This document shows positions 10,497-21,974 of a stretch of DNA of 64,000 nt, one piece after another. The stretch covers positions 11,250,639 through 11,314,638 of the forward strand of contig NC_037273.1 of the NCBI RefSeq assembly GCF_000002425.4, written 5' to 3'. Position 1 is the first letter of the stretch; the number at the start of each line of letters is the position of its first letter. This stretch comes from Physcomitrium patens (Eukaryota; Streptophyta; Bryopsida; Funariales; Funariaceae). The notes below the pieces were generated by a model that did no database searches, was not told where the DNA came from, and saw nothing but the letters and a program-made list of their open reading frames with translations. The position numbers were made by a program, and so were the translations under genes.

Positions 10497-12034
10497 TGTT
10501 TAAGTAATAATACTGTTTTAAAATATAAATAATCTATGATTTAACTTTAATAATTATATAATTAAAATATTTTAATTATATATATATTTAATACCATTTA
10601 AATATTTAATATTTTATTAATATAATCAATTCTTTAATGTATAAATGCATTTAATATGTTAAAATATTGAAAACTATTTTTGAATGTAATGTAATGTAAT
10701 ATAAATGTATTGAAAAAATTAATAAATAGACGTTGACATACAAGTAAGATAATCTTGAATTAATATATTATATAATATAAAAAAGTTATAATATTTTATA
10801 AATTAAACATGTATAAAATGAAGTAGAAACAAAAGTAGTTCTATTCAAAAGAAAAGAAAATATATGGTATAATAAAAATCAGTTACACATAATATTGTAT
10901 AATAAAAAATTTCTTATTTTATAACATATGAGATCTAATTCTTTAGTGCCTTTGCTTGTAAAATTACATATAATATTTTTTATATATATAATAGATATAT
11001 TTGAATTATCCATTTTAGGTTCAAATACCATATTTGGATAAATATACTTGGTAGTACATTAAAAACTTGGGAGAAAATTTATATTGATAGATGATCTACA
11101 AGTAAAATTTTGTCATTGTGTGATTGGTGTTGTATTGAATGTGTATTGTAAGTTTGAGCTTATTTCAATGGTTAATTCAAAAGTTATTGAAATTCAAATA
11201 TATTAAAGTCTCAAGAACTAGAGTTTAAAAGACTAGCAAGGATATCTAAGATGTACAAAAATCTGCCAATTGGATTAAATTATATTTATACATAATAATA
11301 TTAGACTTTATTTCCAACAACTTTTCAAATTTTGAGTCATTGAATTAAGAAATTAAGAGATATTGGCATTAGAAGATTGGCATCAACGTTGGAAAAAAAA
11401 GCTTGTCAAAATCTAAGCAGATTTTAGGGTTTATTTCACAATTGGAAATTTTAATCTTCTTTAAATTATTTGCGTTTGTTGTCAAGTTAGTAATTAAGAG
11501 GTGTACAAATTTTGAGTTAAAATCTACAATTAGATTATTAATTATTGAGATTTTAATATAATGTAGGATTGTATAAGTATTCATTTAAGATTTAAGATTT
11601 GATTAGGATTTGGCTTAGGATTTAGGATTTAAAATTTAACAGTTAAGATTTGATTAGGATTTTATTTAGAATTTAATATTTAAGATTTTATTAGGATTTG
11701 GTTTAGGATTTAGAATTTAATTAGGATATTCTTAAGATTTTAATATTTTAATATTTTTTTAGGACTTTTATAAAATTCATTATAATTTTTTATGTTTTTT
11801 TTTATAATTTCTTTAAAATTTAAAGTGGATTTTATCAAATTTTGATTATGATTGTTCAACTTTAATTGAAATTTATTTAGGATTCTATTAAAGTTATTAG
11901 AACTTTGTTGTTGTAATTTACATTTTATCTTTTGCAGCCAAGATTTCATTGCATTCTCAAGCAAGTCTTTAAATAATATAACAATGTCATACTTACTTTA
12001 AGACTTTTTTCAAGTCAATTGAATTTGAATTACT
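10497..12034. repeat. Family I long terminal repeat-like sequence, copy I0
   Basis: The right half (about 11460-12034) matches copies I1 (42163-43770) and I2 (47613-49062) over hundreds of bases. The shared wording includes repeated 'GGATTTAAGATTT' and 'TTGTTGTAATTT', and the stretch ends GAATTACT as I2 does. The left boundary is uncertain. It contains no coding domain. I2 has flanking repeats, so I read this family as solo LTRs of an unseen element. Confidence 0.5.
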
Positions 12035-12238
12035 TTCTACATTGAATGTATTTAACTTCTTTCAACAAACTACTTAAAATTATATTCACATAATATATCT
12101 TTTACTTTCAAATTTAAATCCATATATTATTATAAAGGATGAAACATAATATCAATAAATACCATAATTGCTAATACACTTGTTTCTATACAATATAAAG
12201 TATAATGCAAATATTTATATATTACCAATTTTTAATAG

Positions 12239-12626
12239 TGTTTAAGACATGAATCTAAAAGAATAAAAAAATAGAACATTTTTATATTACTTAATAAGAT
12301 TAGATAATCATTCAAAGATGGTATAATATTAAACTAGAATGGTTATTGCCAAAGATAAGAAAACTAGAATTCATTGAAAAAAGAATAAGAATAAGAAAGA
12401 TATTAATAAGAATGAAGAAGACTTTACTCTTGCCTTTATATATATTTTCTAATTAAGAGTTATATAGAGACGTGCTATATGACATTCAACATGTTTCTAA
12501 CTTACAAGACAAGTTTCCTACTTATGTGCCATATGATTAGCTTGTACTACAAGCTACTAATACATGCAATATACAACCAACTTATTAGCCAAGTTTCTAA
12601 TCTATTAATCAACTACAAAGACATTT
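12239..12626 (-). repeat. Left part of an old solo LTR (C/E type), split by element G
   Basis: The sequence matches the C and E LTRs read on the minus strand ('AGACATGAATC', 'CTTGCCTTTATATATAT', 'ACAAGCTACTAATAC'). Its right part continues at about 31321-31446 after element G. Total length is about 514 bp. Outer flanks AATAG (12234-12238) and TATAG (31447-31451) agree at four of five bases, which supports a solo LTR with its target duplication. Confidence 0.7.
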
Positions 12627-13397
12627 TGTAGAATAAGTAGTTATTTGCTGAATTGTAGATACTTAGTTTATAGTGTAAACAGAGATAGATGACTGTTGAA
12701 AAGGTAGTTCAGTAGGTAAAATAGATGAATAGTTAGGAAAAGCAGTTTTCATTAGAGATGTAGCAATTGGTATCTCGTGGTAGCATAAGGAGGATGGGAG
12801 AGAGGAAATAAGGGCCAGACTGTGATAGTATGAGCCGAGATAAGCTTGGTGCTGTTTCTTGTTTTTTTTTTTGTTTTGTTGTTTAAAGTTCTGAATACTG
12901 TGAAAAGAATTCGTGGAATAAATCAGGGAAATGATTTATGAGATATTGGGTGTGTAATTGAAGTATTGTGTGATTGAAGGAGAGAAATTTGGAAGTTGTT
13001 ATCAGATTCTGTGAAGATTAATTATAACTGGAAGATTATGATCGTGGTTAATTGAAAACTGTGTGTGTTCGGACCGAGGAAATCTGGGAAAATAGAAATT
13101 GTGTAAAGCCAAATTAATTGAGTAAGATTGGTTATTCCTGGTGTTGGATGGAATTTATGTGTTTTGTGTGGACTTTTGAGACAATGCAGATTATATTTTG
13201 TGGTTATCGGTTAATGAAAGGGTTTCATTAGCAAGAAAAAGTCTTGTAGTGTTTCTTCGGTGTTTTAAGTAGTGCGGAATATAGTTAATTGTGTGATCCT
13301 AACGTGTAAGCTCATGCGGTATTCTTTCCATGTGTTTGAATTCCCCTATACAAGTTTACTCTGATTAGATTAGTTAGAATAAGTAAAACGACAATCA
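12627..13397 (+). repeat. 5' LTR of element G
   Basis: It begins TGTAGAATAAGTAG and ends ACGACAATCA, two bases before an alternative end at CACA. It is near-identical to 30545-31320 across its length; visible differences are scattered point changes and the length of a T run (12858 region here, about 22 T in the other copy). Confidence 0.9.
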
Positions 13398-13402
13398 CAT
13401 TT

Positions 13403-13420
13403 TGGCGCCGCTGCTGGGGA
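13403..13420 (+). promoter_or_regulatory. Primer-binding site of G, tRNA-Asp type
   Basis: TGGCGCCGCTGCTGGGGA lies just after the 5' LTR and is close to TGGCGCCGTTGCCGGGGA, the complement of the plant tRNA-Asp 3' end used by many Tat/Athila elements. Two positions differ from that consensus. Confidence 0.75.
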
Positions 13421-13511
13421 AATTGATAATAGTATGGAGTGTTAGGTATTAACTGTCGGTTGAAGTAGATGGGAAATAGGTAGCAGTTGCAGAAGAATAT
13501 AATGAAAGAGT

Positions 13512-16200
13512 ATGGTTATTAAGAATGAGAACTTAACAGTAAAGAAAATACAGCAGTCAAGAGAAAGAATAGAGAGATCGCAAGCAAGAAATTTGTTGCG
13601 AAACGAGCAACAAAAAAAGTTAAAAAGGAATCATAGACAAAGCTAGATTAAGCCATGGTTGCATGCCTGTTGTCATATTCGAGCGTACCCAAAAGCTAAT
13701 CGACATCTAATATTTGAGAAGTATATACCGTTAGAGAAATTGCCAAGAGCACTTGCGGAAAATTTGGTCAATAGGCCAGGGTTTCTTCTGAGACCATTAA
13801 CTAAGAGTGGAGGAATCACAGAAGAGTTGGGTACTCCATTGGGTACGTTTCTAATAGCGGAAACTACCGATTTCATCAAAACTGGTTGCATAGAGTGGCA
13901 TAAATTATTGATCAATAAGGGCCAATTCAGTGTGTTTTAAAATCCGTCATTCTCACCTCCTATTCAACCAATAAACTTGTTCAAGGATAATAATAGTAAA
14001 TTGAACAGGGTGGAAAGTTCGGAAAATATATTTGAGAGAGACGCAGACTATATTAACAAATGATTAAGTGTCACATTGTCAAATTCAATGACAACGGGAG
14101 GTCCAGCGGTTCCCATAGCAGTACAAATGGGTACTGTGAGTGATCGCACAACTAACGTGGCTCCATTACCTACCTTTAGGGGCTTTCCGGGTGCGGATCC
14201 AGATCAACATTTGTCGCAGTTTTTGACAGCATGTGTCGCCAATAGTGGCAGAAGCGAGGATATTTGGTTACGATGGTTGCCAGCAACCTTAAAGGATACG
14301 GCATTTGAATGGTATAATTGTCAACCAGTTGGTCAATTTTCGAACTGGGAAGCATTCAAGAATGCATTTTTGACCCATTTTCGACTAATTGGTTTTGAAG
14401 ACCGTCTTCGAGGAAGGTTAATGAACAGCAAAATGATCCTAGGAGAGGCGGTGGAATCGTACTATTGCCGAGTGGCTGATACACTTAATAAGTGGCCGAA
14501 CCACCAAATTTCGAAGGCATTTATATTATCTATATTAATAAATGGTTTGTACCCACCAGAGCTAAAAATATTTGTAAAAGAAGCTCAACCAATTACGGTA
14601 TCTGCATCCCTTGATAGAGCCAAGGTTTGGAAAGAATGCCATTATGATCAGTTTTTAACTGCGAGTGTCACGATGATACCAGTTCAAAGCAATTATCAAT
14701 ATCCGGCTTTAAACGGATCAGTGGGTAGTTATCCACAGATGATCGAAACAGTGGCCCATTCAAGTACCAATACTCATGGGCCAATTAATGTTACTCCATT
14801 GTAAGCTTTACCACCGCAAGTCACAAGAGCGTATGCTCCATATTTTCCATATCAAACACAAGAGTCAACTTTGGCAGAAAAACAAATAACACCAGCTTCA
14901 AAAGATTCCAATGAAGCCTTGTTATTGAACTTGACGAAGAAAATAGAAGAAATGGCCATTAATATGGCCAAAGATAAGGAGAAGAGGCAAAAGCCAACCA
15001 ATACTAGGACCAATGTATGGTGTAGTAATTGTCAGGGCCACTGTCATTTGGTAATAGAATGCCCGTCACCTTCACAAGTGTTGGGTAAATGTACATTTTG
15101 TGGAGGCAAGCACTTAACCGCTAATTGTTGGAATTTATAAAAACAACAACAATTCAGTAATCCGACCATGATTCCACCAACTCCATGGGATATCAATCAA
15201 GTTCAAATAGGAAATACGTTTGGATGGCATGGAAATCGATCTAACCGACAAAATCGAGCAGTCAATCATTTTCAAAATTCCACTTATAATTAGGAATTTG
15301 TATCAAATCCTTAGAACTATGGTAAGGAGCAGCATGGGTATCAGCCATTTGCTCCATCGATGCCATTGAACCAAGTACAACCGGGACAACCAGGATCATT
15401 TTCTCAACCTATATGGAACAAACCTAGTAGGTATATACTGGTGGAGACACCCAATATGCCTGAGGGGGGTGCAAAAAGGCCATTGCGTTGTTTTTGTTGT
15501 AGACAGATTGATCATTATGCCAATGAATGTCCCAATCCAAGAACCAATGACGATTATGTGCCAGTTTGTAGAAATTACAAGCAGTCAATGCATACGTATC
15601 AGCAATGTAATGTTCCATTCAATTTCAATAATCGGGATCAGCAGATCTAGAGTCCAGAAAAAATGGAGGGGATAAATTGAGGTCCTCAAGACTCTCCAAT
15701 AAATCGGGTGGAATGTGTCCATACCGTTCTTACTAGGAGTCAGCAAAAAGGAAAGGGCCAATCACACCCAATTACGGATCCATCCCATTCAGGTCCTGAC
15801 ACTGGAAAAGTCTTGAGCCCTGATTTGGTTGCGAAGCCCAATGAGGTCCCAATTACGGAGTCTTCAGTTCCGTCTCAAGCCGGTCTGTTCCCACCGTAGT
15901 TCCAAGAAGCATCATACTCGTTGAAAGATCTCCTTGGGAAAGGTAGTTCCAAGGAAGCTCAAGCTGCTTTTCCAATTCCAAGTCCAGGGCGGCAGAATAA
16001 TTTACCTCACGGAGTTAAACTCAAACCCATGAAACGAAAGAGGGCATTGGGAATTACCCTAAATATGGAACCCTACAATATTTTAAAGGATTTGGACGCT
16101 ATTTGGCCTTCAATTTCTATGAAGCAACTTCTAGCAGTCGCACCACAATGTTGTTCCACCTTAAATTCATCTCTAACAAGACATCGGCATCGTAATATGG
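13512..16200 (+). pseudogene. Gag region of element G
   Basis: The frame opens at ATG 13512 (MVIKNENLTVKKIQQSRE), a better start than inner ATGs because the same frame continues without shift through pol. An N-terminal segment of unknown role (13512-13940) is followed by the capsid-like core 'FPGADPDQHLSQFL' and 'WLRWLPATLKDTAFEWYNC' (14190-14320). There are three CCHC-like knuckles: CSNCQGHCHLVIEC, CTFCGGKHLTANC (short spacing) and CFCCRQIDHYANEC. About ten in-frame stops break it (for example 13938, 14802, 15138, 15648, 15897); many sit where CAA, CAG or CGA would fit. The boundary to protease is approximate. Confidence 0.85.
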
Positions 16201-16535
16201 AAGTTTGTGAAGTTAGTTTGAACCCTGATCCAGGTGCATCAACCATTGATGTTTTGATTGATGGTGTTCTGATCTCTGGCGTCCAGGTAGATGGAGGTTC
16301 CAGCGTCAATTTAATGAACGCTGATACAATGGATGCTTTAGATCTGGAACAATTAGTCCCCACGACATTGGTATTACGGATGACAGATCATAGCCAAGTT
16401 AAGCTATTGGGTATTTTACGGAGTGTTCAAACTATAATTACAGGTATTGCATATGAAATTGACTACATTATCTTTTGCTTACAACGTTCGATTTTATCAT
16501 ACCCTATTTTATTGGGACGACCTTGGCTGTATTAA
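16201..16535 (+). pseudogene. Aspartic protease domain of element G
   Basis: It carries VQVDGGSSVNLMN, the Asp-Gly-Gly form of the active site seen in Tat-type elements ('DGGSS'), and the C-terminal motif YPILLGRPWL. It is in the same frame as gag and RT. The stop at 16533 (TAA) ends the open stretch, but the frame continues as 'AKAKNDWGQGAL'. Confidence 0.8.
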
Positions 16536-16841
16536 GCAAAGGCCAAGAATGATTGGGGTCAGGGTGCTTTGACAATTGGTAAGAGCGTAGATAAAATGGT
16601 GTTACAAATGTACCCAGTATGCTATCACGGGGAGTCTCAGTTGCCAGTATCTGAATTGACGTCGGACAAAGAGCTTAGCTCCGAGGATGACATAGAAGTA
16701 CCGAGTACGGAGGCCAATGTGGAGGTAGCACAACACCCTGAGGTGGTGTACCAATGTGGAGGTCCGGGGGAGTACTTGATATACCCGAAGGATTCGGAAA
16801 ACTCTGCTTATATTAGTATTGACTGAAAACCTCGGCACGAT

Positions 16842-18233
16842 GTGCACCATGTTAGTACCCTCGAGACAGGATTCGTTACTTCGCATATGTCGGACATACT
16901 GAGTAACTTTAAATCACTGCGAGAATTGAAACAGAGTATTGTTGCTGAACGTGTATGTCAAAGTATTAACTTAGCGACCACGGCCGAACCTCGTCTAATT
17001 AAGGCCTACGAAGGTATTAAGGAACAAGAGTTGACCTATTGGACAGACTTTTTCTTACATCATAAATCTGCTTTTGCTTGGACTTATGATGATCTACAAG
17101 GTATCTCCGCTGATGTCTGTGAACATCATATCATATTGGAAGAAAACGCTAAACTGGTACGTTGGAGGCAACATCGCCTTAATCCTAAATATTTCCTTAT
17201 GATGAAGGAAGAATTGGACAAGCTTCTTGCGGTGGGTTTCATTTACCCGGTATCGAATAGTGAGTGGATTTCTCCAATTGTGATGGTGCCGAAAAAGAAC
17301 GAAAAAATCTGAATTTGTCAAGATTTCCGGAAACTTAATGTAGCCACCAAGAAAGATTACTTTCCATTACCATTCACGGATAATATATTGGATGCCGTCG
17401 CCGGTTACGAATGCTATTGATTTCTCGATGATTTCTTCGGGTATAATCAAGTTCAAATTACAAAAGAAGACCAGCTCAAGACAACCTTTACTACGGATTG
17501 GGGCACATTTGCTTATCGCGTGATGCCTTTTGGATTATGTAACGCCCCAGCCACATTCTAGCGCGAGATGACTCAGGCTTTTCAAGACTATCTCCGGATG
17601 TTTATGGAGATCTTTTTAGATGACTTTTATACATTTAGTACTAAACAAGATCATTTTCATTATTTAGGCAAATGTTTGGCTCAGTGTGCCAAATTTGGGA
17701 TATCATTGAATTCGGAGAAGTGCCAATTTGGTATTTCATCTGAAAAATTATTGGGCCATATTGTTTCCAGTCGTGGTATTGCTATGGATTCTAACAAAGT
17801 GCAACATATTATGAACTTGCCCAGATCGGAGACAATCTCCGATGTTCGAGGGTTTGTTGGTCATGTCAGTTATTATCGACGATTTATAAGTTTGTTTGCG
17901 GTTATTTGTCAACCTTTAACGAACTTACTGAAGAAACCTCTATCCGATGGTACTAGTCCCCTCTGGACCAAGGAGTGTACCATAGCCTTCGAGGTCTTAA
18001 AGTCAAAATTGGTCTTTGCACCAATATTGGTGGCTCCTTGTTGGACAAAGCCATTTCATGTGTATGTTGATGCATCCAATGCTACTATTGGCTCGGTGTT
18101 AAGCCAGAAGGATGATAAGAGATTAGAACATCCCATATATTATGCTAGTCGACAATTGGTGGCTGCCGAACGCAACTATACTACTACTGAACGAGAGGCG
18201 TTGGGTATGATATACTCGGTTCAAAAATTTTGA
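16842..18233 (+). pseudogene. Reverse transcriptase - RNase H of element G
   Basis: Motifs in order are 'GFIYPVSNSEWISPIVMVPKK', 'ICQDFRKLNVATKKDYFPLP', 'FLDDFFGYNQVQI', 'MPFGLCNAPATF*REM' and the catalytic box FLDD (17613-17624, 'EIFLDDFYTFS'). RNase H follows with VYVDASNATIGSVLSQ and 'AERNYTTTEREALGMIYSV'. Stops at 17310 (TGA), 17418 (TGA), 17559 (TAG) and 18231 (TGA) fit Arg, Trp, Gln and Arg codons changed by one transition. No frameshift is needed. Confidence 0.9.
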
Positions 18234-19745
18234 CACTATTTGCTTGGGCATCCATTTGTATTTTATGTGGATCATGATGCTTTCAAATACCTGATTAATA
18301 AGCTTCAATTGAGTGGGTGCATTGCTCGCTGGGTCTTACTCCTCCAGGAGTTCAATTTTACGGTGGTTGTGAGACGTGGGGAGCAACATGCGAATGCGGA
18401 TCATTTATCCCGGTTGTCTAATATTCTCGGCAACGAGCCTGTTCCCGATGATCTTCTCGACGCCGCATTATTTGTGGTGGATGTGATATCCCCCGAGTAT
18501 AGCAAAATTATTCAGTTTTTGACCTTCCATACTTTTCCGCCGACTTTCACGGACAAGCTTAAGAAGCGCCTTATTTTGAAGAGTGCCCCATACACGATGA
18601 TTCGTGATGCTTTGTATAAACAAGGCCGAGATGGTCTTTTACGGCGCTATATCTTTCCCAGTGAAGTACAATCGATACTTACCGGTTGTCATTTGGATAG
18701 TTGTGGTGGTCATTTCGCGGGAGACAACACTGCTCGCAAGACTTTAATGGCCGGATATTGGTGGCCCACAATGTTTTCTGATGCCCACCAGTTCGTTTGC
18801 CGTTGTGATCCTTGTCAACGAATTGGTCGACCTACGGGTATTTCCGCCATGCTGTTAGTACCAATCTTGGCCCAGGTCCCGTTTGAAAAATGGGGTATTG
18901 ATTTTGTTGGTCCCATTGCATCTGCGTCAAAACCTGGTCAAAAGTGGTATATCTTAGTCGCCACAGATTATGTCATCAAATGGGCAGAGGCGATTGCTAC
19001 CCGCACCGATAATGCTAGTATGGTGGCAACTTTTCTGTATGAGAATATTATCACTCGCTTTGGATGTCCCAAGGAATTGGTCAGCGATCGAGGCACCCAT
19101 TTCATCAATGCTACTATTGCCGCCTTGACTACCATATATGAGATCAAACATCATAAGACCACTCCCTATCATCCTCGTGCCAATGGGCAAACGAAAAAGA
19201 CCAATGACATTTTGTGCAAAGTCTTGACTAAGACAATTTCAGGGGCCGGTACTGATTGGAAGACCAAACTCTTTGCAGCTTTGTGGGCTTATCGTACCGC
19301 CTACAAAGTAACTACCTATTCTACTCCGTTCCAATTAGTTTACGGTCAAGATGCAATTTTACCTATCGAATTGGAGGTTCCTAGTTTACATATTGTCTTA
19401 GACGAATGCCTCAGTGACACTCAGTCATTACACTCTCAGTTGATGAAATTGGAGGAATTGGATGAAATACGGGCTGTCGCTCTATTCTACATAGAAGCCA
19501 CTCAAAAACGGAGGAAGAGTTACTATGATAGTAAATTGCGGCCGAAGTGTTTTATGCCCAATGATTTGGTATTACTATATGACAGCCGATTCAATCATTT
19601 TCTAAGAAAATTTCAAGTTCGCTGGCATGGGCCATATCGCATAATTGAAGGATTTTCCAATGGATCTGTTCAATTGGAGGATTTCACGGGCCATCGATTC
19701 AGTACCCGCATTAATGGGAATCGTTTACGGTTATATAATACCTAA
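18234..19745 (+). pseudogene. RNase H end and integrase of element G, catalytic Glu replaced
   Basis: After the RNase H end and 'RRGEQHANADHLSRL', integrase shows the HHCC zinc region (HLDSCGGHFAGDNTARK ... CRCDPCQ), 'WGIDFVGP' with the first catalytic Asp, 'LVSDRGTHFI' with the second, and 'HPRANGQTKKTND' where the family has Glu (GQTE). The third catalytic residue is thus Lys (GAA to AAA), which should abolish integration. The C-terminal 'KFQVRWHGPYRIIEGF' is the GPY/F module. The stop at 19743 (TAA) looks like the natural end of pol. Confidence 0.9.
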
Positions 19746-20066
19746 AACCCGAGACAGGTTTTATTTCATTTGAGGGGAGGGGACTTCGAATGGACTCAAG
19801 AGGGACCTAATTATGGTATATGGCGTAGAGGCGGCTGCAAAGATATTTAGTTATCACTATTGTGTCAGATGCAAAGAAAGTGAGAAATAGACAGTATGGG
19901 TACCATGTTGTCGTTCTCATCACTAGATAATAGAATAGGAGTGGGGCTCCTATTAAGGGTTATTCTGTGGTGTTATATTCTGTTGTTGCTTATTTATGTT
20001 TCATTTTAGTGTTTCGGGCATACTGGAGAGTTACATTGACGGTTAGGACTTGTAAGCGTTTGAGTC
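19746..20066 (+). other. Linker between pol and the extra ORF of G, with an internal polypurine tract
   Basis: No coding is seen. TTTGAGGGGAGGGGACTTCG at about 19769-19788 contains a purine tract like those that prime plus-strand synthesis. It may be a second priming site, or a relic of the position of the 3' LTR before the extra ORF was present. Confidence 0.45.
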
Positions 20067-20543
20067 ATGGCAATTGAAAGTACCAAAAGAGCTATAGACA
20101 AAGATAAAAGTGACCGGAATGTGAGAGCTAAACGCACAGCAAAACCACCGGCTATGATAATCGTTACCAATATGGAGCCGATGAAGTTAGAAATCTGTTG
20201 GACACAGAGAAAAATAAGGGATTTTTGGACTACGAAGCTGTTCTAGTTTTTACACCATTCAAAACATTTACCATCAATCAATGTGTCATTAGTGGAGGAA
20301 TACATTGAGAATTACGACCCCGAGGTTAAATCGAGTGTCGTTCAAAGGCGAATTATTGGGATTGATGAAATAATCCTGGAGAAGGTGTTGTTTCTTCCCA
20401 TTAGAGAGATGGCAATAGAGACTGATGAGTCAAGCGATTTTAGCCCAGGTAGATATTTCAAAGGAGGAATGTCATCCTTTGAAAGGAGCCAAAGATGGCG
20501 GACTCAGAAGGCGATTACACCAGAATATGTGGAATGGTTGCGG
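20067..20543 (+). pseudogene. Extra ORF of element G, first part (upstream of insertion H)
   Basis: ATG at 20067 (MAIESTKRAIDKDKSDRN) opens a frame with one stop (TAG near 20247) that runs to 20543, where element H begins. It contains 'ITPEYVEWLR'. The frame resumes at 29250 with 'FVLRRLGLYRDP' once H and its GCGG duplication are removed, so both parts are one reading frame of about 565 codons. I do not recognise the protein. Its position, sense strand and 3' of pol, matches the additional ORFs known in some Tat/Athila elements. Confidence 0.65.
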
Positions 20544-21903
20544 TGTCGTGTTGTAACACGATTATACAGTGAAAATAAAAAGAAAGGGAAATTTTATTAA
20601 TATTCAGTTACCTCGAATATTAGGAGCATCGACCAACTCCAGTACAAATACTGAGTGGTCAGGTTCAGTCACTCCGTTACAGTCAGCCGGGGCATACTGA
20701 AATGCTCCATTCGATTCCAATAACGGGAGTCAGCAGGAAGAGAAGGACCAATTCACAAGACGGGTTTGAGGAGCCAATTGGATCCAATTTCGATAATCCA
20801 ATCCGGGTCCTCTTATCCAATATGAGACCTGAATTAGCCGGTCAACCCAGTGCAGTCTAATTACGAGAAATCCAGGTCTTACTACGGGTCTTAGCCAATC
20901 TGACGCGAGGACCAATTTGACCCAATTACGGGAACATCCAGGTTACTACGGGCATCTTTCCCAATATAGGACCTGAATTGGTCGGGCGACTCAATGTGGT
21001 CCTGATTACGGGGTTCGATTCTGTTTCAAGCTGTCCTGTTCTCTATGCCGTCTCAAGGAACGTTGTTTTCGGTAAATGGATTTCTTAAAGGTAAAAACGG
21101 AGGAGAAAGCTTGGCGGCGAGAGCCAATTTCGAATCCAAGTTGAGGTGAGAGCCAATTTCGGATCCAAGCTTGAGGTGGGAGCCAATTCCGGATCTAAGA
21201 TGGAAGATTGAAGAAATTCGGAGGAAGGTTAGGGGGGAAATAGTTTTGAGGGGGGGGGGTTTTTTTTTCAAGGAAATCGAGGGGAGAGCTAGTTTTCAAG
21301 CTTTTGCAAGGTTACTAGTTCGGTTTTCATTGGAGGTTTTTGAAGATCAGGGGAATGAGAGAGAGGAGCTTCATGCTTCGGGTCGGGGAAGGAAAGACAT
21401 AGAATTTGGATTTTTCTTCTTCGTAGAGTTTTGGAAAGACTGAGGCAATCGCTGCTGAAGTCAGTGTTGTAATGGTGAATCGGGATTTTTAAATGAAGTG
21501 GGTTTGAATACTCTTGACTGTTTTGTAAAATCGAGTTACGTCTGTGATTGAAGGATTAAAGGGGTGTCTATAGGATTGAGTATGCGGAGTGAATGAAATT
21601 TATTGGCTTAATTTAACAAGACAGTCAGTGGATACAAGATCGTAAGTACAAAGCAGTATTGAAGGTTAACAGTTTGGGTTGTACGGGGTTCTCTGTAACG
21701 TCTAGAGACCTATCGGCTGGGGCAAAAAGGACTTCGACAAGCAGTCGAAGAGCATCCGTATAGATTTACTGTACATTGTTGCAGTCGTTTATATTCCAGC
21801 AGTCAAAAACTGATAGACTGCGTGACTATCTGCGAATCTCCATACTACTTTCTACAGCCAGACGCCCGACGCGTTCTCGAGTAAGAAAGCACGTAATACG
21901 ACA
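20544..21903 (+). repeat. 5' LTR of element H (1360 bp)
   Basis: TGTCGTGTTGTAACACG to CGTAATACGACA. It aligns along its length with the 3' LTR. Differences seen are scattered, mostly transitions, plus single-base changes in a G10-T9 tract at about 21249-21268. It contains short repeated blocks of 'GAGCCAATT' and 'CCAATT(A/T)'. Confidence 0.92.
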
Positions 21904-21907
21904 TAAG

Positions 21908-21923
21908 TGGTGAATCCGACGTG
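21908..21923 (+). promoter_or_regulatory. Candidate primer-binding site of element H
   Basis: TGGTGAATCCGACGTG begins four bases after the 5' LTR and has the TGG expected to pair with a tRNA CCA end. I could not assign the tRNA with confidence. Confidence 0.45.
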
Positions 21924-21974
21924 AAAGCTTGAGGTAGAAGGTATTGGATTTCGGTTGATTTTATCTTTATTTTT

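Noticed and set aside
13673..13915. Minus-strand ORF of 80 codons
   Set aside because: It is the mirror of the in-frame G gag N-terminal segment (13659-13940), which continues into gag.
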